A stretch of 64,000 nt of DNA from Desulfobulbaceae bacterium BRH_c16a (lineage in GTDB: Bacteria > Desulfobacterota > Desulfobulbia > Desulfobulbales > Desulfocapsaceae), in the NCBI GenBank assembly GCA_000961725.1, contig LADS01000029.1, forward strand, positions 62,001-126,000, read 5' to 3'. How positions within the stretch are numbered: position 1 is the first letter of the stretch; each line of letters begins with the position of its first letter. Made by a program: the position numbers and the translations under genes. Under the pieces are notes generated by a model that searched no databases, was not told the DNA's origin, and saw nothing but the letters and a program-made list of their open reading frames with translations. Below are positions 42,657 through 51,479 of this stretch, piece after piece.

Positions 42657-45199
42657 TTCATCTGGAGGTCGCTGTCGCCGTTCCCCTGGAGCAGACCCTG
42701 ACATACGGTCTGCCCGCTGCAATGGAGAAGAGCGGGCAGGAGAGCGATGGTCGGCAGCATATCGGCAGACGGGTGCTGGTACCTCTTGGTAAAAGGAGGG
42801 TGACCGGATATGTCATCGGTATTCCGCCACAGACCGACACTCAATCATCGTTCACAATTAAAGAGATAGCAGCGTTCCAGGGCGACTATCCGGTTATTCA
42901 CGCCGACTTTGTCTCTTTTTTCCGTTGGGTGGCCAATTATTACCATTACCCGCTTGGCCTGGTGATTAAGGCGGCGTTGCCGGGAGGACTTGCGCCGCAA
43001 AGCCTGAAGAGGCTCGTGCTGGAAATTTCCCCTGAACAGTTTCTGCTTCAATTCCCCGAGCAACCTCCCGATCAACTACCGGATTGGGCCGGAAGATTAG
43101 CTGACTGCGGGATGCTGAGCCCGAAAGAAACCAGCACAGTTCTCCTCGATAAGCTTGGCAAAAAGCTGCTGGCAAAATTATTGAAGGAAAATGCCGTCAG
43201 CTTCAAATCGCTCCTCTCAAAAGATACGATCGGTGAGAAAAACGAGCTCTGCTATGCACTGACGGGACAGCAGACGGAGCCTCCAGGGGAAATCGACGGC
43301 AGCCGGGAGAGTCTGCTGCGCTATCGGCAGGAGATCAGTCAGGAGAAGGGAATCGACTTAAAGTTCTCCGAAGCAAAAGCTCTTTATTGTCTTTATGATC
43401 TGACGAAAGAGACCAGGCAACAGATAATTCCTCTAAAAGAAATACGAACTCGCTATGTCGGTTCTGCAAAGGCGCTTGCCGAACTGGAAGCAAAAGGAAT
43501 GGTCAGCAGCACCAGAGAGCGGATTTACCGCAATCCGTTCGGCCAGCAATTGCCGTTTCATCCCCGCCCCGAAACACTTACCGACGAACAAGCCGGTGTC
43601 CTTGAAATGCTTCGGCCGGCAATCCGGGAAAAGAGATTTGCGCCCTTTCTTCTGCATGGTGTCACCGGCTGCGGAAAAACCGAAATATATCTCCGGGCGG
43701 CGGAAGAGACACTGGCACAGGGAAGGGACGTGCTCCTCCTTGTGCCCGAGATTGCCCTTGCCACCCAGTTGGAAGCCCATCTCCTCTCACGCTTTGGCGA
43801 TCAGGTTGTTCTGCAGCATTCCGGGCTGACCGCCGCCGAACGCTTTGATCAGTTCTCTCTTGCTCTTTTCGGCAGGGCTAAGGTGGTGATCGGTGCCCGC
43901 TCCGCAATATTTGCCCCGTTACGGGATCCCGGACTTATCGTCGTTGACGAAGAACACGATGCAAGCTTCAAGCAGGATGACAGCTTTCGTTACCATGGTC
44001 GCGATTTAGCGGTATTAAGGGCGAGACATCACAAGAGTGTAGTGATACTCGGTTCGGCCACCCCGTCGATCACCAGCTATGCTCATGCCCAGTCAGGCAA
44101 ATATACGCTTTTGACTATGTCCGAACGAGTTGGCAGCAGGTCGCTGCCGTCGGTGACGGTTGTCGATCTGAACAAAAAAGACAACAAGGACAGCAAGGGG
44201 ATAATCAAGAAGGATCTTCTTGAAAAGTTGTCGAAGAATCTGGAAAGAGGGAAACAAAGTATTCTTCTCCTGAACCGGAGAGGTTTTTCCGCGGTCGTTC
44301 TCTGCCGGGATTGCGGCACACCCGTCCAGTGCAGCCATTGCCATGTTTCTCTCACCCTTCATAAGGGTCGCAATAAACTCATCTGTCACTATTGCGGGTT
44401 TTCCATGCCCGGCAAGACCATATGTCTGCAGTGTCGGTCCGACGACCTTGTGCCTGCAGGGTTTGGTACCGAAAGGGTGGAGGAAGAGATTCGGGAGCTT
44501 CTTCCCTCTGCACGGCTTGCCCGTCTCGATTCAGACACCGCATCGGACCGGAAGAAATTTCTCGCCGCCCTTGCCGAAATGCACAGCGGCAAAATCGACA
44601 TCCTCATCGGTACCCAGATGATTGCCAAGGGTCATCATTTCCCCAATGTTACGCTGGTCGGAGTGGTCTGGGCCGATGGCGGGATGAGCATGCCCGACTT
44701 CAGGGCCGCTGAAAAAACCTTCCAGCTCATCACCCAGGTAACAGGGCGTGCCGGGCGAGGCGATCAAGCGGGTGAGGTGCTCATTCAGACCATGCGGCCG
44801 AGTCATTATGCCATTGTGTATGCAAAAGATCATGAGTACCGAAAGATGTTCGAGCATGAAATGCGATTGCGGCGGAATCCTGTTTTCCCGCCCTATGTGC
44901 GTCTTACCGCCATGCGCATCCAGGGCAGAGTCGAGGCCGAGGTGCAAAAAACCGCTGTTGCCATTGCCGGGTTTTGTCGAAAATTTGCCCAGAAGGAAAA
45001 CTATCGCCTTGAAACCCTGGGGCCTGCGCCATCGCCGCTCGACAAGATCGCCGACAATTACCGCTGGCAGGTCTTGCTGAAAAGCCCGGACCTGGATCAA
45101 CTGCACGGGATATGTGTTGCGGTGCGAGCCGAGCGGAACGGACTCGTCAAAGCCGGATGCAGTCTGGTGATCGATGTCGATCCGGAAAACATGATGTGA
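42653..45199 (+). CDS. priA: Primosomal protein N' (PriA helicase)
   Basis: The 3'-5' DNA helicase that reloads DnaB at stalled forks; 848 residues. An N-terminal DNA-binding region is followed by Walker A GVTGCGKTEIYL, the DEEH box VVDEEHDASFKQ and motif III GSATPS. A zinc region holds CRDCGTPVQCSHCHVSL and CHYCGF...CLQC, then IGTQMIAKGHHFP and QVTGRAGRGDQ. It is slightly longer than E. coli PriA, mainly in the N-terminal half. It starts inside the galU stop and is therefore probably co-transcribed. The replicative helicase DnaB is encoded at 59.7 kb. Confidence 0.96.
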   Translation: MIHLEVAVAVPLEQTLTYGLPAAMEKSGQESDGRQHIGRRVLVPLGKRRVTGYVIGIPPQTDTQSSFTIKEIAAFQGDYPVIHADFVSFFRWVANYYHYPLGLVIKAALPGGLAPQSLKRLVLEISPEQFLLQFPEQPPDQLPDWAGRLADCGMLSPKETSTVLLDKLGKKLLAKLLKENAVSFKSLLSKDTIGEKNELCYALTGQQTEPPGEIDGSRESLLRYRQEISQEKGIDLKFSEAKALYCLYDLTKETRQQIIPLKEIRTRYVGSAKALAELEAKGMVSSTRERIYRNPFGQQLPFHPRPETLTDEQAGVLEMLRPAIREKRFAPFLLHGVTGCGKTEIYLRAAEETLAQGRDVLLLVPEIALATQLEAHLLSRFGDQVVLQHSGLTAAERFDQFSLALFGRAKVVIGARSAIFAPLRDPGLIVVDEEHDASFKQDDSFRYHGRDLAVLRARHHKSVVILGSATPSITSYAHAQSGKYTLLTMSERVGSRSLPSVTVVDLNKKDNKDSKGIIKKDLLEKLSKNLERGKQSILLLNRRGFSAVVLCRDCGTPVQCSHCHVSLTLHKGRNKLICHYCGFSMPGKTICLQCRSDDLVPAGFGTERVEEEIRELLPSARLARLDSDTASDRKKFLAALAEMHSGKIDILIGTQMIAKGHHFPNVTLVGVVWADGGMSMPDFRAAEKTFQLITQVTGRAGRGDQAGEVLIQTMRPSHYAIVYAKDHEYRKMFEHEMRLRRNPVFPPYVRLTAMRIQGRVEAEVQKTAVAIAGFCRKFAQKENYRLETLGPAPSPLDKIADNYRWQVLLKSPDLDQLHGICVAVRAERNGLVKAGCSLVIDVDPENMM

Positions 45200-45220
45200 T
45201 CTCAGAAAACCAAACCCCGG

Positions 45221-45907
45221 TCATTGATCGAAGAAGAGACTCTGCAGCGATTCCAGTTTGGTATCGACCTCCATTTCCAGGATCTGAGCCAGACTGGTAA
45301 GAGTAACAATGGCATTTTTATCCGCATCGAGTCCTGTGATATGCCGGATCCTTTCAAGTATTCCTGCATTTACCAATTTCACTTCCGAGAAGTGCGTCTT
45401 CATTTCATCGAGGGGATCTCGCTTACTTGATCCGTTCCGGTAGTATTGGCGGAGCATATACATGGCGCCGATCCGAAAAATAGATTCATCGACAGTGGAG
45501 AAGGGGAGATGGAAACGCGCCATCGGCCGGAAAAAGTCCATCACCGGACAGCCGCTCGTGGCCATAAGCAGGCCAAGTATGGAGGCCAGTCCTTCCTGTA
45601 CGCTGGTATCCTTTGTGACTATCCGTTCCGCTGACGAACAGGAAACGGTGCAATGAACATAGGATGCGGTATCCTTAAACGCAGTGACAAGTTCGGCAAT
45701 ATTCAGGGCAACCGGACAGAACGGGTGGTGTTCGGCAGTGAGGGTGCAGGGAGCGCATTGGTGAGAAAGAAGGCGGGACCATGCAGGCGCGACCACCGGA
45801 CAGGTATTGATATAATGGGAGATGGAATTCAGGGAGACATTGAAAGTGATGGTATCCCTATCCGGAAAATTAAATCTGTACTTGTAAACTCGTGCTGTTT
45901 CTTCCAT
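45221..45907 (-). CDS. Cys/His-motif protein paired with HDOD-GGDEF gene
   Basis: A 228-residue cytoplasmic protein. The N-terminal third holds HQCAPCTLTAEHHPFCPVA, a H-x-C-x2-C...H-H-x2-C cluster that could bind a metal. After it come SSILGLLMATSGCP-like (ASILGLLMATSGCPVMDFF) and helical regions. I have seen similar proteins in deltaproteobacteria but cannot name a function. I use ATG 45907; GTG 45931 lies inside the upstream gene's end. It starts just after the HDOD-GGDEF stop, so the two are surely co-expressed. Confidence 0.72.
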   Translation of the reverse strand: MEETARVYKYRFNFPDRDTITFNVSLNSISHYINTCPVVAPAWSRLLSHQCAPCTLTAEHHPFCPVALNIAELVTAFKDTASYVHCTVSCSSAERIVTKDTSVQEGLASILGLLMATSGCPVMDFFRPMARFHLPFSTVDESIFRIGAMYMLRQYYRNGSSKRDPLDEMKTHFSEVKLVNAGILERIRHITGLDADKNAIVTLTSLAQILEMEVDTKLESLQSLFFDQ

Positions 45908-45915
45908 CTTGCGCT

Positions 45916-47466
45916 TCAGAACGAAAACCACTTTTTTTTCGGAGTAAAGGCTGCTACCCGGTTGCGGCCTTTTTCTTTGGCCTCGTATAATGCCTGATCC
46001 GCACGGCTTACCAGACCATCCCTGCTAAAGTTGTCCTCCAACCCCGGTTTACTGCAGGCCTGGCCGAAGCTGGCTGTTACATGATACTCTTCGCGAGTGT
46101 CTCTAAAAGGCGTCGCTTCGATCGCAGCCCGTAATTTTTCCGCTACGATGAGTGCTTCTTCGGTACCTGTTTCAGGCAGGATAACCACAAATTCCTCCCC
46201 CCCGTAACGGGCAAGAATGTCATACTGTCTGATATTGTCCTGGATGGTCCTGGCAAACTCAGTCAGAACAAAATCTCCCGCCTGATGGCCGTAGGTGTCG
46301 TTGAATTTTTTGAAAAAGTCTATATCGATAAAAAGAATCGAGATCTCATTGCCGTGGCGAATCGAACGGCTGATTTCCTGGTCGAGGGCATTTTGGAAAT
46401 ATCGGTGATTGAAGGCCCCGGTGAGGCCATCCACATTTGCAAGATTGTCGAGCAACCTGTTCTTTGCTTCAAGCTCCCGGGTCAGATTCTCAAGATTGAT
46501 TTTTGCCTGAATCAACTGTTTATTCATTTGATCGTAATCGAGATTGATCAGGCTCAAACGAATATTGGCCTCTTGAAGTATTTCCTGGACCGATTTGCCG
46601 GCTTCTATCTTGAGATCGAAATAGGTTCCCGCCTCTTTTACACGAAAATGGAATTGTTCAAGAATCGATTCGATAGCTTCACCCGTCAGTCCCAGGAGTT
46701 TTGCCGCTTCTTTCTGGAACCTCTTGTGGTAGGCTTCGGGCTTATCGGAAAACAGGATGTTGACGAGGAGGTCCGAGAGGTAGACGGCTCGGATGGTCGA
46801 GCGTATGGCAGCATTGTTGCCGGTATATTTTTCCGGCTCGTGATGGAACTGGATTGGTGCCAGGAGTGCTTCGGGAAAACCCCAGTTTTTGGCGACATTG
46901 GTGCCGATAAAGGTGTGGTCGGCGCCAAAGATAAATTCTTCTTCCGTCAGGATTTCCCGGTCGGGCTCTTCGACCGCCTGTAAGACCTTGTCGTATTCAG
47001 GCGGAAAGGTCTTGGCCAGTATCAGCTCACCGAGATTTTGCAGCAGACCGGAGACAAAACCCTCTTCTGCTTCGACACCTTTTACTTTTTCGAGAATGAG
47101 TCGGGTTGCAACAGCCGACGCAAGGGATTTTGTCCAGAATCTTCGAAAGTCAAAGCGACTGGGAGACTTGCCGCCCCTGATGCTTAAAAAAGAAAAGGAC
47201 AGTACCAGGCTTCGAACGGCATTCATGCCGAGAATACTGACAGCTTGCTGGATTGAGCCGATCTGTTGGGGAAAACTATAGAAAGCGGAATTGGAAACTT
47301 TAAGGATTTTTGCCGACAGAGAGATGTCTCGAGCGATCAAGTCGCCGATCTCGGCAAGAGTGGCGTCTTCCCTGGAGGTCAATGAGATAAGTTGCGAAGC
47401 CACTGTAGGCAGAGTCGGAAGCTCTCCCGAACTGAGGATTTTTGCCAGGAGTTCGTCGTGTTTCAT
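45916..47466 (-). CDS. HDOD-domain diguanylate cyclase
   Basis: A 516-residue signalling protein. HDOD spans about 1-230 (LPTLPTVASQLISLTSRED, SVSILGM-like AVSILGMNAVRSLVL, FHHEPEKY). A coiled-coil linker covers about 290-345. GGDEF spans about 350-510, with catalytic ARYGGEEFVVILPETG. The product-feedback I-site RQYD lies exactly five residues before GGEEF, so it probably makes c-di-GMP under feedback inhibition. HDOD domains lack HD-hydrolase residues and serve as protein or ligand platforms. The partner gene downstream may be its effector. Confidence 0.92.
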   Translation of the reverse strand: MKHDELLAKILSSGELPTLPTVASQLISLTSREDATLAEIGDLIARDISLSAKILKVSNSAFYSFPQQIGSIQQAVSILGMNAVRSLVLSFSFLSIRGGKSPSRFDFRRFWTKSLASAVATRLILEKVKGVEAEEGFVSGLLQNLGELILAKTFPPEYDKVLQAVEEPDREILTEEEFIFGADHTFIGTNVAKNWGFPEALLAPIQFHHEPEKYTGNNAAIRSTIRAVYLSDLLVNILFSDKPEAYHKRFQKEAAKLLGLTGEAIESILEQFHFRVKEAGTYFDLKIEAGKSVQEILQEANIRLSLINLDYDQMNKQLIQAKINLENLTRELEAKNRLLDNLANVDGLTGAFNHRYFQNALDQEISRSIRHGNEISILFIDIDFFKKFNDTYGHQAGDFVLTEFARTIQDNIRQYDILARYGGEEFVVILPETGTEEALIVAEKLRAAIEATPFRDTREEYHVTASFGQACSKPGLEDNFSRDGLVSRADQALYEAKEKGRNRVAAFTPKKKWFSF

Positions 47467-47606
47467 AACTGGTGGTCTTACGGATTGTGATGGTTATCGC
47501 TCGGACACCCGAGCATGTCGAAGTATATCGTAAAAAGGTCTTAAGACGCAAGGAGTTCACGAAGGCGGCAGGAAGACACTCTTTTTTCTACTCACATAAC
47601 CGATTG

Positions 47607-48656
47607 TCAGATACTTTCCCCTGCCTCCGGGTAGGTGCAGACCTCGCCCTTATAATTTTCAAAAAGAAGGGTCTTGCCTTTTTCAAGGATATACTGCGGG
47701 GTCAGGGGTATTTTCCCTTTTCCGCCGGGGGCGTCGAGTGCAAAGGTCGGCACAGCCATGCCGGATATATGACCGTAAAGTGAACGCATTATGGTCATGC
47801 CGGTTTCGGTTGCAGTACGAAAATGATCGGTTCCCCGGGTAAGATCGGCCTGAAAAAGGTAATAGGGTTTTACCCGTATGCGGAGAAGGGTCTGCAGCAG
47901 TTGTTTCATGGTCGCTGCGTTGTCGTTGACACCCTTCAACAGCACCGTCTGACATCCAAGGGGAATGCCGGCGTCCGCCAGCTTCATGCAGGCAATCGAT
48001 GCTTCTTTTGTGATTTCAAGAGGATGGTTGAAATGGGTGTTAATGTAGAGCGGATGATGAGCCTTGAGGATTGCCACCAGCCGGTCGGTGATCCGCATCG
48101 GCAGGACCGATGGCACTCTGGTGCCTATGCGGATAATTTCAATAGATGGGATAGCCCGCAGATTTTCGAGGATCGCTCCGATCGTATCGTCTGAAAGAAG
48201 GAGTGGATCTCCTCCGGAAAGGAGTACTTCCTTGATTTCCGGATGGTTTCTCAGATAGCCATAGCCGGCAGCGAGGGTTTTCTCGGAGATCCGCATTCTG
48301 TCGGTACCGACTTTACGCTTTCTGGTGCAGAACCTGCAATACATTGCGCATTGGCTGGACACTAAAAAGAGGACTCTATCCGGATATTTATGGACAAGAT
48401 TGGGGACCGGGCTGAGTTCTTCCTCGGCGAGTGGGTCAACGGCACAGATCCCATCGCGTATTTCTGCGGCATCGGGGACCGCCTGTTTCCATAGAGGGTC
48501 CCCCGGAGATTGAATCAATTTTAGAAAATATGGATTAATCCGCATTGGAAAGTTTGCTATTACTTCCCCTAATGCAGTACTATCACAATCCAAATGCTTT
48601 TTCAGATCATCCAGCGTGGTAATGCTGTCCTGCAGTATAATTTGCCATGGTTCCAT
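47607..48656 (-). CDS. KamA-family radical SAM aminomutase
   Basis: A 349-residue enzyme of the lysine 2,3-aminomutase family. The SAM [4Fe-4S] motif is CAMYCRFCTRKR (CxxxCxxC), SGGDPLLLSD follows, and the PLP-binding Lys lies in LDAPGGKGKIPL. It could be a free-lysine aminomutase (beta-lysine, osmolyte) or EpmB, which modifies elongation factor P. CTRKR is KamA-like, but the length is closer to EpmB (342 aa). No efp, epmA or beta-lysine acetyltransferase gene is adjacent. It is divergent from the malic enzyme gene, with 73 bases between starts. Confidence 0.88.
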   Translation of the reverse strand: MEPWQIILQDSITTLDDLKKHLDCDSTALGEVIANFPMRINPYFLKLIQSPGDPLWKQAVPDAAEIRDGICAVDPLAEEELSPVPNLVHKYPDRVLFLVSSQCAMYCRFCTRKRKVGTDRMRISEKTLAAGYGYLRNHPEIKEVLLSGGDPLLLSDDTIGAILENLRAIPSIEIIRIGTRVPSVLPMRITDRLVAILKAHHPLYINTHFNHPLEITKEASIACMKLADAGIPLGCQTVLLKGVNDNAATMKQLLQTLLRIRVKPYYLFQADLTRGTDHFRTATETGMTIMRSLYGHISGMAVPTFALDAPGGKGKIPLTPQYILEKGKTLLFENYKGEVCTYPEAGESI

Positions 48657-48729
48657 GGCCCGGCATTATGCGGCAAAGAATGATTCTTGTCAATCGCACA
48701 TTTTATGGGGAACATGAAGGGGGCTGAGT

Positions 48730-50466
48730 ATGTCTGCAAAATTGTACAGGTTCAAATATGACGAATATGGCAATACCAGGGAAATTATTGTTTATGCCAG
48801 CGGCGCGTCCGCCAGGTCCTGCAGCTATGTGAATAAAGGCACTGCCTTCAACCTGGAAGAAAGAAAGCTGCTGGCGCTTGAGGCGACCCTTCCCCCGGGC
48901 ATTAAAAATCTCGAGACACAGGTGGAAAGCTCACGCATCAAGGTGAAAGAAAAAGTCGACGATATAGAGAAATTTATCTTTATCCGCTCGATGTTCGACC
49001 GTAATGTCACTCTGGCCCATGCCCTGATAGAAAGCGATATTGAAGAGTATATCAAGATTATCTACACCCCGACCATCGGTCTGGCAGTACAGAAATATTC
49101 GTCGATGTTCCGGCAGGCCAACGGCCTTCATTTCTATCCCGGAAATATCGACCGGGCCGAAGACATCCTGAGAAGATTCGCCCACCGGGATATTCGGGTC
49201 GCAGTGGTAACCGATAACCAGGGGGTGCTTGGTATCGGCGATCAGGGCGCCGGGGGAATTGCAGTCTGCCTCGGCAAACTCATGCTGTATACTCAAGGTG
49301 CCGGGATCGCTCCCTGGCATTGCCTGCCTGTTTCACTCGACGTCGGCACCAATAATGAAAAACTTCTTGCCGACAATCAATATCTCGGCTGGCGCCACAA
49401 AAGACTGGATGGCGAAGAATACCTCTCCTTTATCGGCAGGTTTGTCAGAGCATTTCGTAATGTCTTCCCCAATGCTCTCTGCCAGTGGGAAGATTTTTCC
49501 CAGCAGAATGCCTTCAGCATCCGCGATGCCTTTGTCGATGAGTTGATCTCCTTTAACGACGATATACAGGGAACCGGTGCCGTTGCGCTTGCGGCGATAC
49601 TCTCTGCCGTAAAAATAAAGGGCGAAAAGCTCTCCGATCAGCGTTTTCTCATCCACGGAGCCGGTGCGGGAGGAGTCGGGATTGCCGAACAGCTTTCTCA
49701 TGCTCTGGTTGGTGAAGGCCTTACTGAAAAACAAGCGCTTGATCGGATCTTCATGATCGATTCGAAGGGCCTTATCACCAGTAAACGAGAGATGGAACGG
49801 TACAAGAAGCGATTTGCCAAAGAGAAGAAAAGCTCGCCCTGGACTGGAGAAATCGATAAAACCGATATCCCCGGAATCATCAAAAAAGCCGGCATAACCG
49901 TTTTGATCGGAACAACCGGGCAGGATTATTTTTTCAAGCGGGAAGCGATCGATGCACTCAAGCAGAATACTGCCCGGCCCCTTATTCTGCCTTTATTCCA
50001 TCATATTTCAACTCCTGAAGTGTTCTGCCAGAATATCCGTAAATGGAATGAGGAAGGTATACTGATAGCAACCGGTAATCCTTGCCCGACTCTTGATGCC
50101 GTGGAAGATTCATTCCAGGTCAGTCAGTGTAATAATGCCTTGGTTTTTCCTGGAGTTGGATTAGGTGTTTTGACCTCCGGTGCCAGAGAAGTGCTGCCCG
50201 AGTTTTTTACTGCGGCAGCCTATGCGATAGCCGAGATGATGTCTCCTGAAGAGCTCGCACAAGGCCGCCTCATGCCATCGATTAAAAATATCCGCCAGGT
50301 TGGCAAAAAAGTTGCTTTGGCAGTGGCCATGAGCAGCGTGAAGAAAGGGGTCAGCAGGCCTTGTGTATACTCTGATTTTCAACACGATAACGATGAGGCG
50401 AGGATGAAAAAACTGATCGACCGGATCAGATGGAAACCCGAATACCTGCCTCTTGTAGCGATGTAA
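48730..50466 (+). CDS. NAD(P)-dependent malic enzyme
   Basis: Decarboxylates malate to pyruvate; 578 residues, the large malic enzyme type. YTPTIGLAVQKYS is the family's first signature, VVTDNQGVLGIGDQGAGGI the second. FNDDIQGTGAVALAAIL and the Rossmann HGAGAGGVGIAEQ follow. Cofactor choice (NAD or NADP) is not certain. The first about 70 residues form a small extra domain. AAGGGGG precedes ATG 48730. It probably links the TCA branch to pyruvate in an anaerobe; the neighbouring olefin genes are separated by 68 bases. Confidence 0.94.
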   Translation: MSAKLYRFKYDEYGNTREIIVYASGASARSCSYVNKGTAFNLEERKLLALEATLPPGIKNLETQVESSRIKVKEKVDDIEKFIFIRSMFDRNVTLAHALIESDIEEYIKIIYTPTIGLAVQKYSSMFRQANGLHFYPGNIDRAEDILRRFAHRDIRVAVVTDNQGVLGIGDQGAGGIAVCLGKLMLYTQGAGIAPWHCLPVSLDVGTNNEKLLADNQYLGWRHKRLDGEEYLSFIGRFVRAFRNVFPNALCQWEDFSQQNAFSIRDAFVDELISFNDDIQGTGAVALAAILSAVKIKGEKLSDQRFLIHGAGAGGVGIAEQLSHALVGEGLTEKQALDRIFMIDSKGLITSKREMERYKKRFAKEKKSSPWTGEIDKTDIPGIIKKAGITVLIGTTGQDYFFKREAIDALKQNTARPLILPLFHHISTPEVFCQNIRKWNEEGILIATGNPCPTLDAVEDSFQVSQCNNALVFPGVGLGVLTSGAREVLPEFFTAAAYAIAEMMSPEELAQGRLMPSIKNIRQVGKKVALAVAMSSVKKGVSRPCVYSDFQHDNDEARMKKLIDRIRWKPEYLPLVAM

Positions 50467-50534
50467 CGGGAAAGGGTCAATGCCGTACTGTTTCTCCGTG
50501 CACTCACAGCACATCCGGGTTATGCAGTCATTTG

Positions 50535-51479
50535 ATGCGTAACGATGAACGATTACATAAAGATCAATCAGACCATACTTCAAGGGCTTTGAGCGCAGTG
50601 TATCCAGACTATCCATTTCACTCCAAATATTTCAACATCGCAGGGGAACGGCTTCATTATATCGATGAAGGTTGCGGGCCGGTTATTGTCATGGTTCACG
50701 GCAACCCTACCTGGTCATACTATTTCCGGCATCTCATTACTCTTTTCAAAAAAAGCCACAGGGTTATTGCTCTGGATCATATCGGTTGTGGGTTGTCCGA
50801 CAAACCGGCCGATTATCCCTATTGTCTGGCCAGCCATATTGCCAATCTTGAAAGTTTATTGAATCATCTGCAGATCGATCGTTTTTTTCTCGTCGTCCAT
50901 GATTGGGGCGGCGCTATCGGCATCGGTTGTGCTGTCAAGCAACTTGAGAAAATAGAGAGAATAGTGGTCATGAACACCGCCGCTTTTCGCTCTTCCCGCA
51001 TCCCCTGGCGGATCCGGTTTTGCCGATTTCCTCTGGTGGGAGAAATCGTGGTACGCCTGTTCAACGGCTTTGCCGGTCCTGCCAGGTACATGGCTGTCAC
51101 CAAAAAAATGCCGGCCGCAACCGCAAGGGCTTATCTGGCACCGTACGACAGCTGGCGCAACCGTGTGGCGATATACCGGTTTGTCCAGGACATTCCAATG
51201 GATGCACGTCATAGAAGTTATTCGACCTTGGTTGAAATTGAGAAGCGGCTCCCTCTTATTCGCGACCGGAAGATCCCTCTGCTTATCATCTGGGGTGGGA
51301 AGGATTTCTGCTTCAACGATTCCTTTTTTGCTGAATGGCAGAAACGGTTTCCGGAAGCAAGAAGTCACTATTTCAGCGATGGCGGACACTATATTCTCGA
51401 AGATAAAGCAGAAGAAATCGGACCTATTCTCCAGAATTTCTTTTCTGCAGGAAAATTTCCGGAGACCGCCGGTGGCTGA
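50535..51479 (+). CDS. oleB: OleB-type alpha/beta hydrolase (beta-lactone decarboxylase)
   Basis: A 314-residue haloalkane dehalogenase-fold hydrolase. HGNPTW about residues 55-60 and the nucleophile Asp123 in VHDWGGAIG are characteristic; LLIIWGGKDFCF carries the later acid and GGHYILEDKAEE the His. In olefin-making bacteria OleB converts a beta-lactone to a cis-olefin and CO2. The next two genes are OleC-like and OleD-like, which supports this over a true dehalogenase. Several starts are possible; ATG 50535 fits the family length. It overlaps oleC by 8 bases. Confidence 0.85.
   Translation: MRNDERLHKDQSDHTSRALSAVYPDYPFHSKYFNIAGERLHYIDEGCGPVIVMVHGNPTWSYYFRHLITLFKKSHRVIALDHIGCGLSDKPADYPYCLASHIANLESLLNHLQIDRFFLVVHDWGGAIGIGCAVKQLEKIERIVVMNTAAFRSSRIPWRIRFCRFPLVGEIVVRLFNGFAGPARYMAVTKKMPAATARAYLAPYDSWRNRVAIYRFVQDIPMDARHRSYSTLVEIEKRLPLIRDRKIPLLIIWGGKDFCFNDSFFAEWQKRFPEARSHYFSDGGHYILEDKAEEIGPILQNFFSAGKFPETAGG

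Noticed and set aside
46285-46983. 232-codon plus-strand frame
   Set aside because: Antisense to the HDOD-GGDEF gene; no recognisable domain.
47540-47580. ACGCAAGGAGTTCACGAAGG stretch between the HDOD and KamA genes
   Set aside because: Resembles ACGCAAAGG-type repeats seen in some genomes, but only one imperfect copy is here, with no partner arm.
48730-50534. Search for an oleA-like thiolase before oleB
   Set aside because: The gene upstream is clearly malic enzyme; no other frame there has thiolase features.
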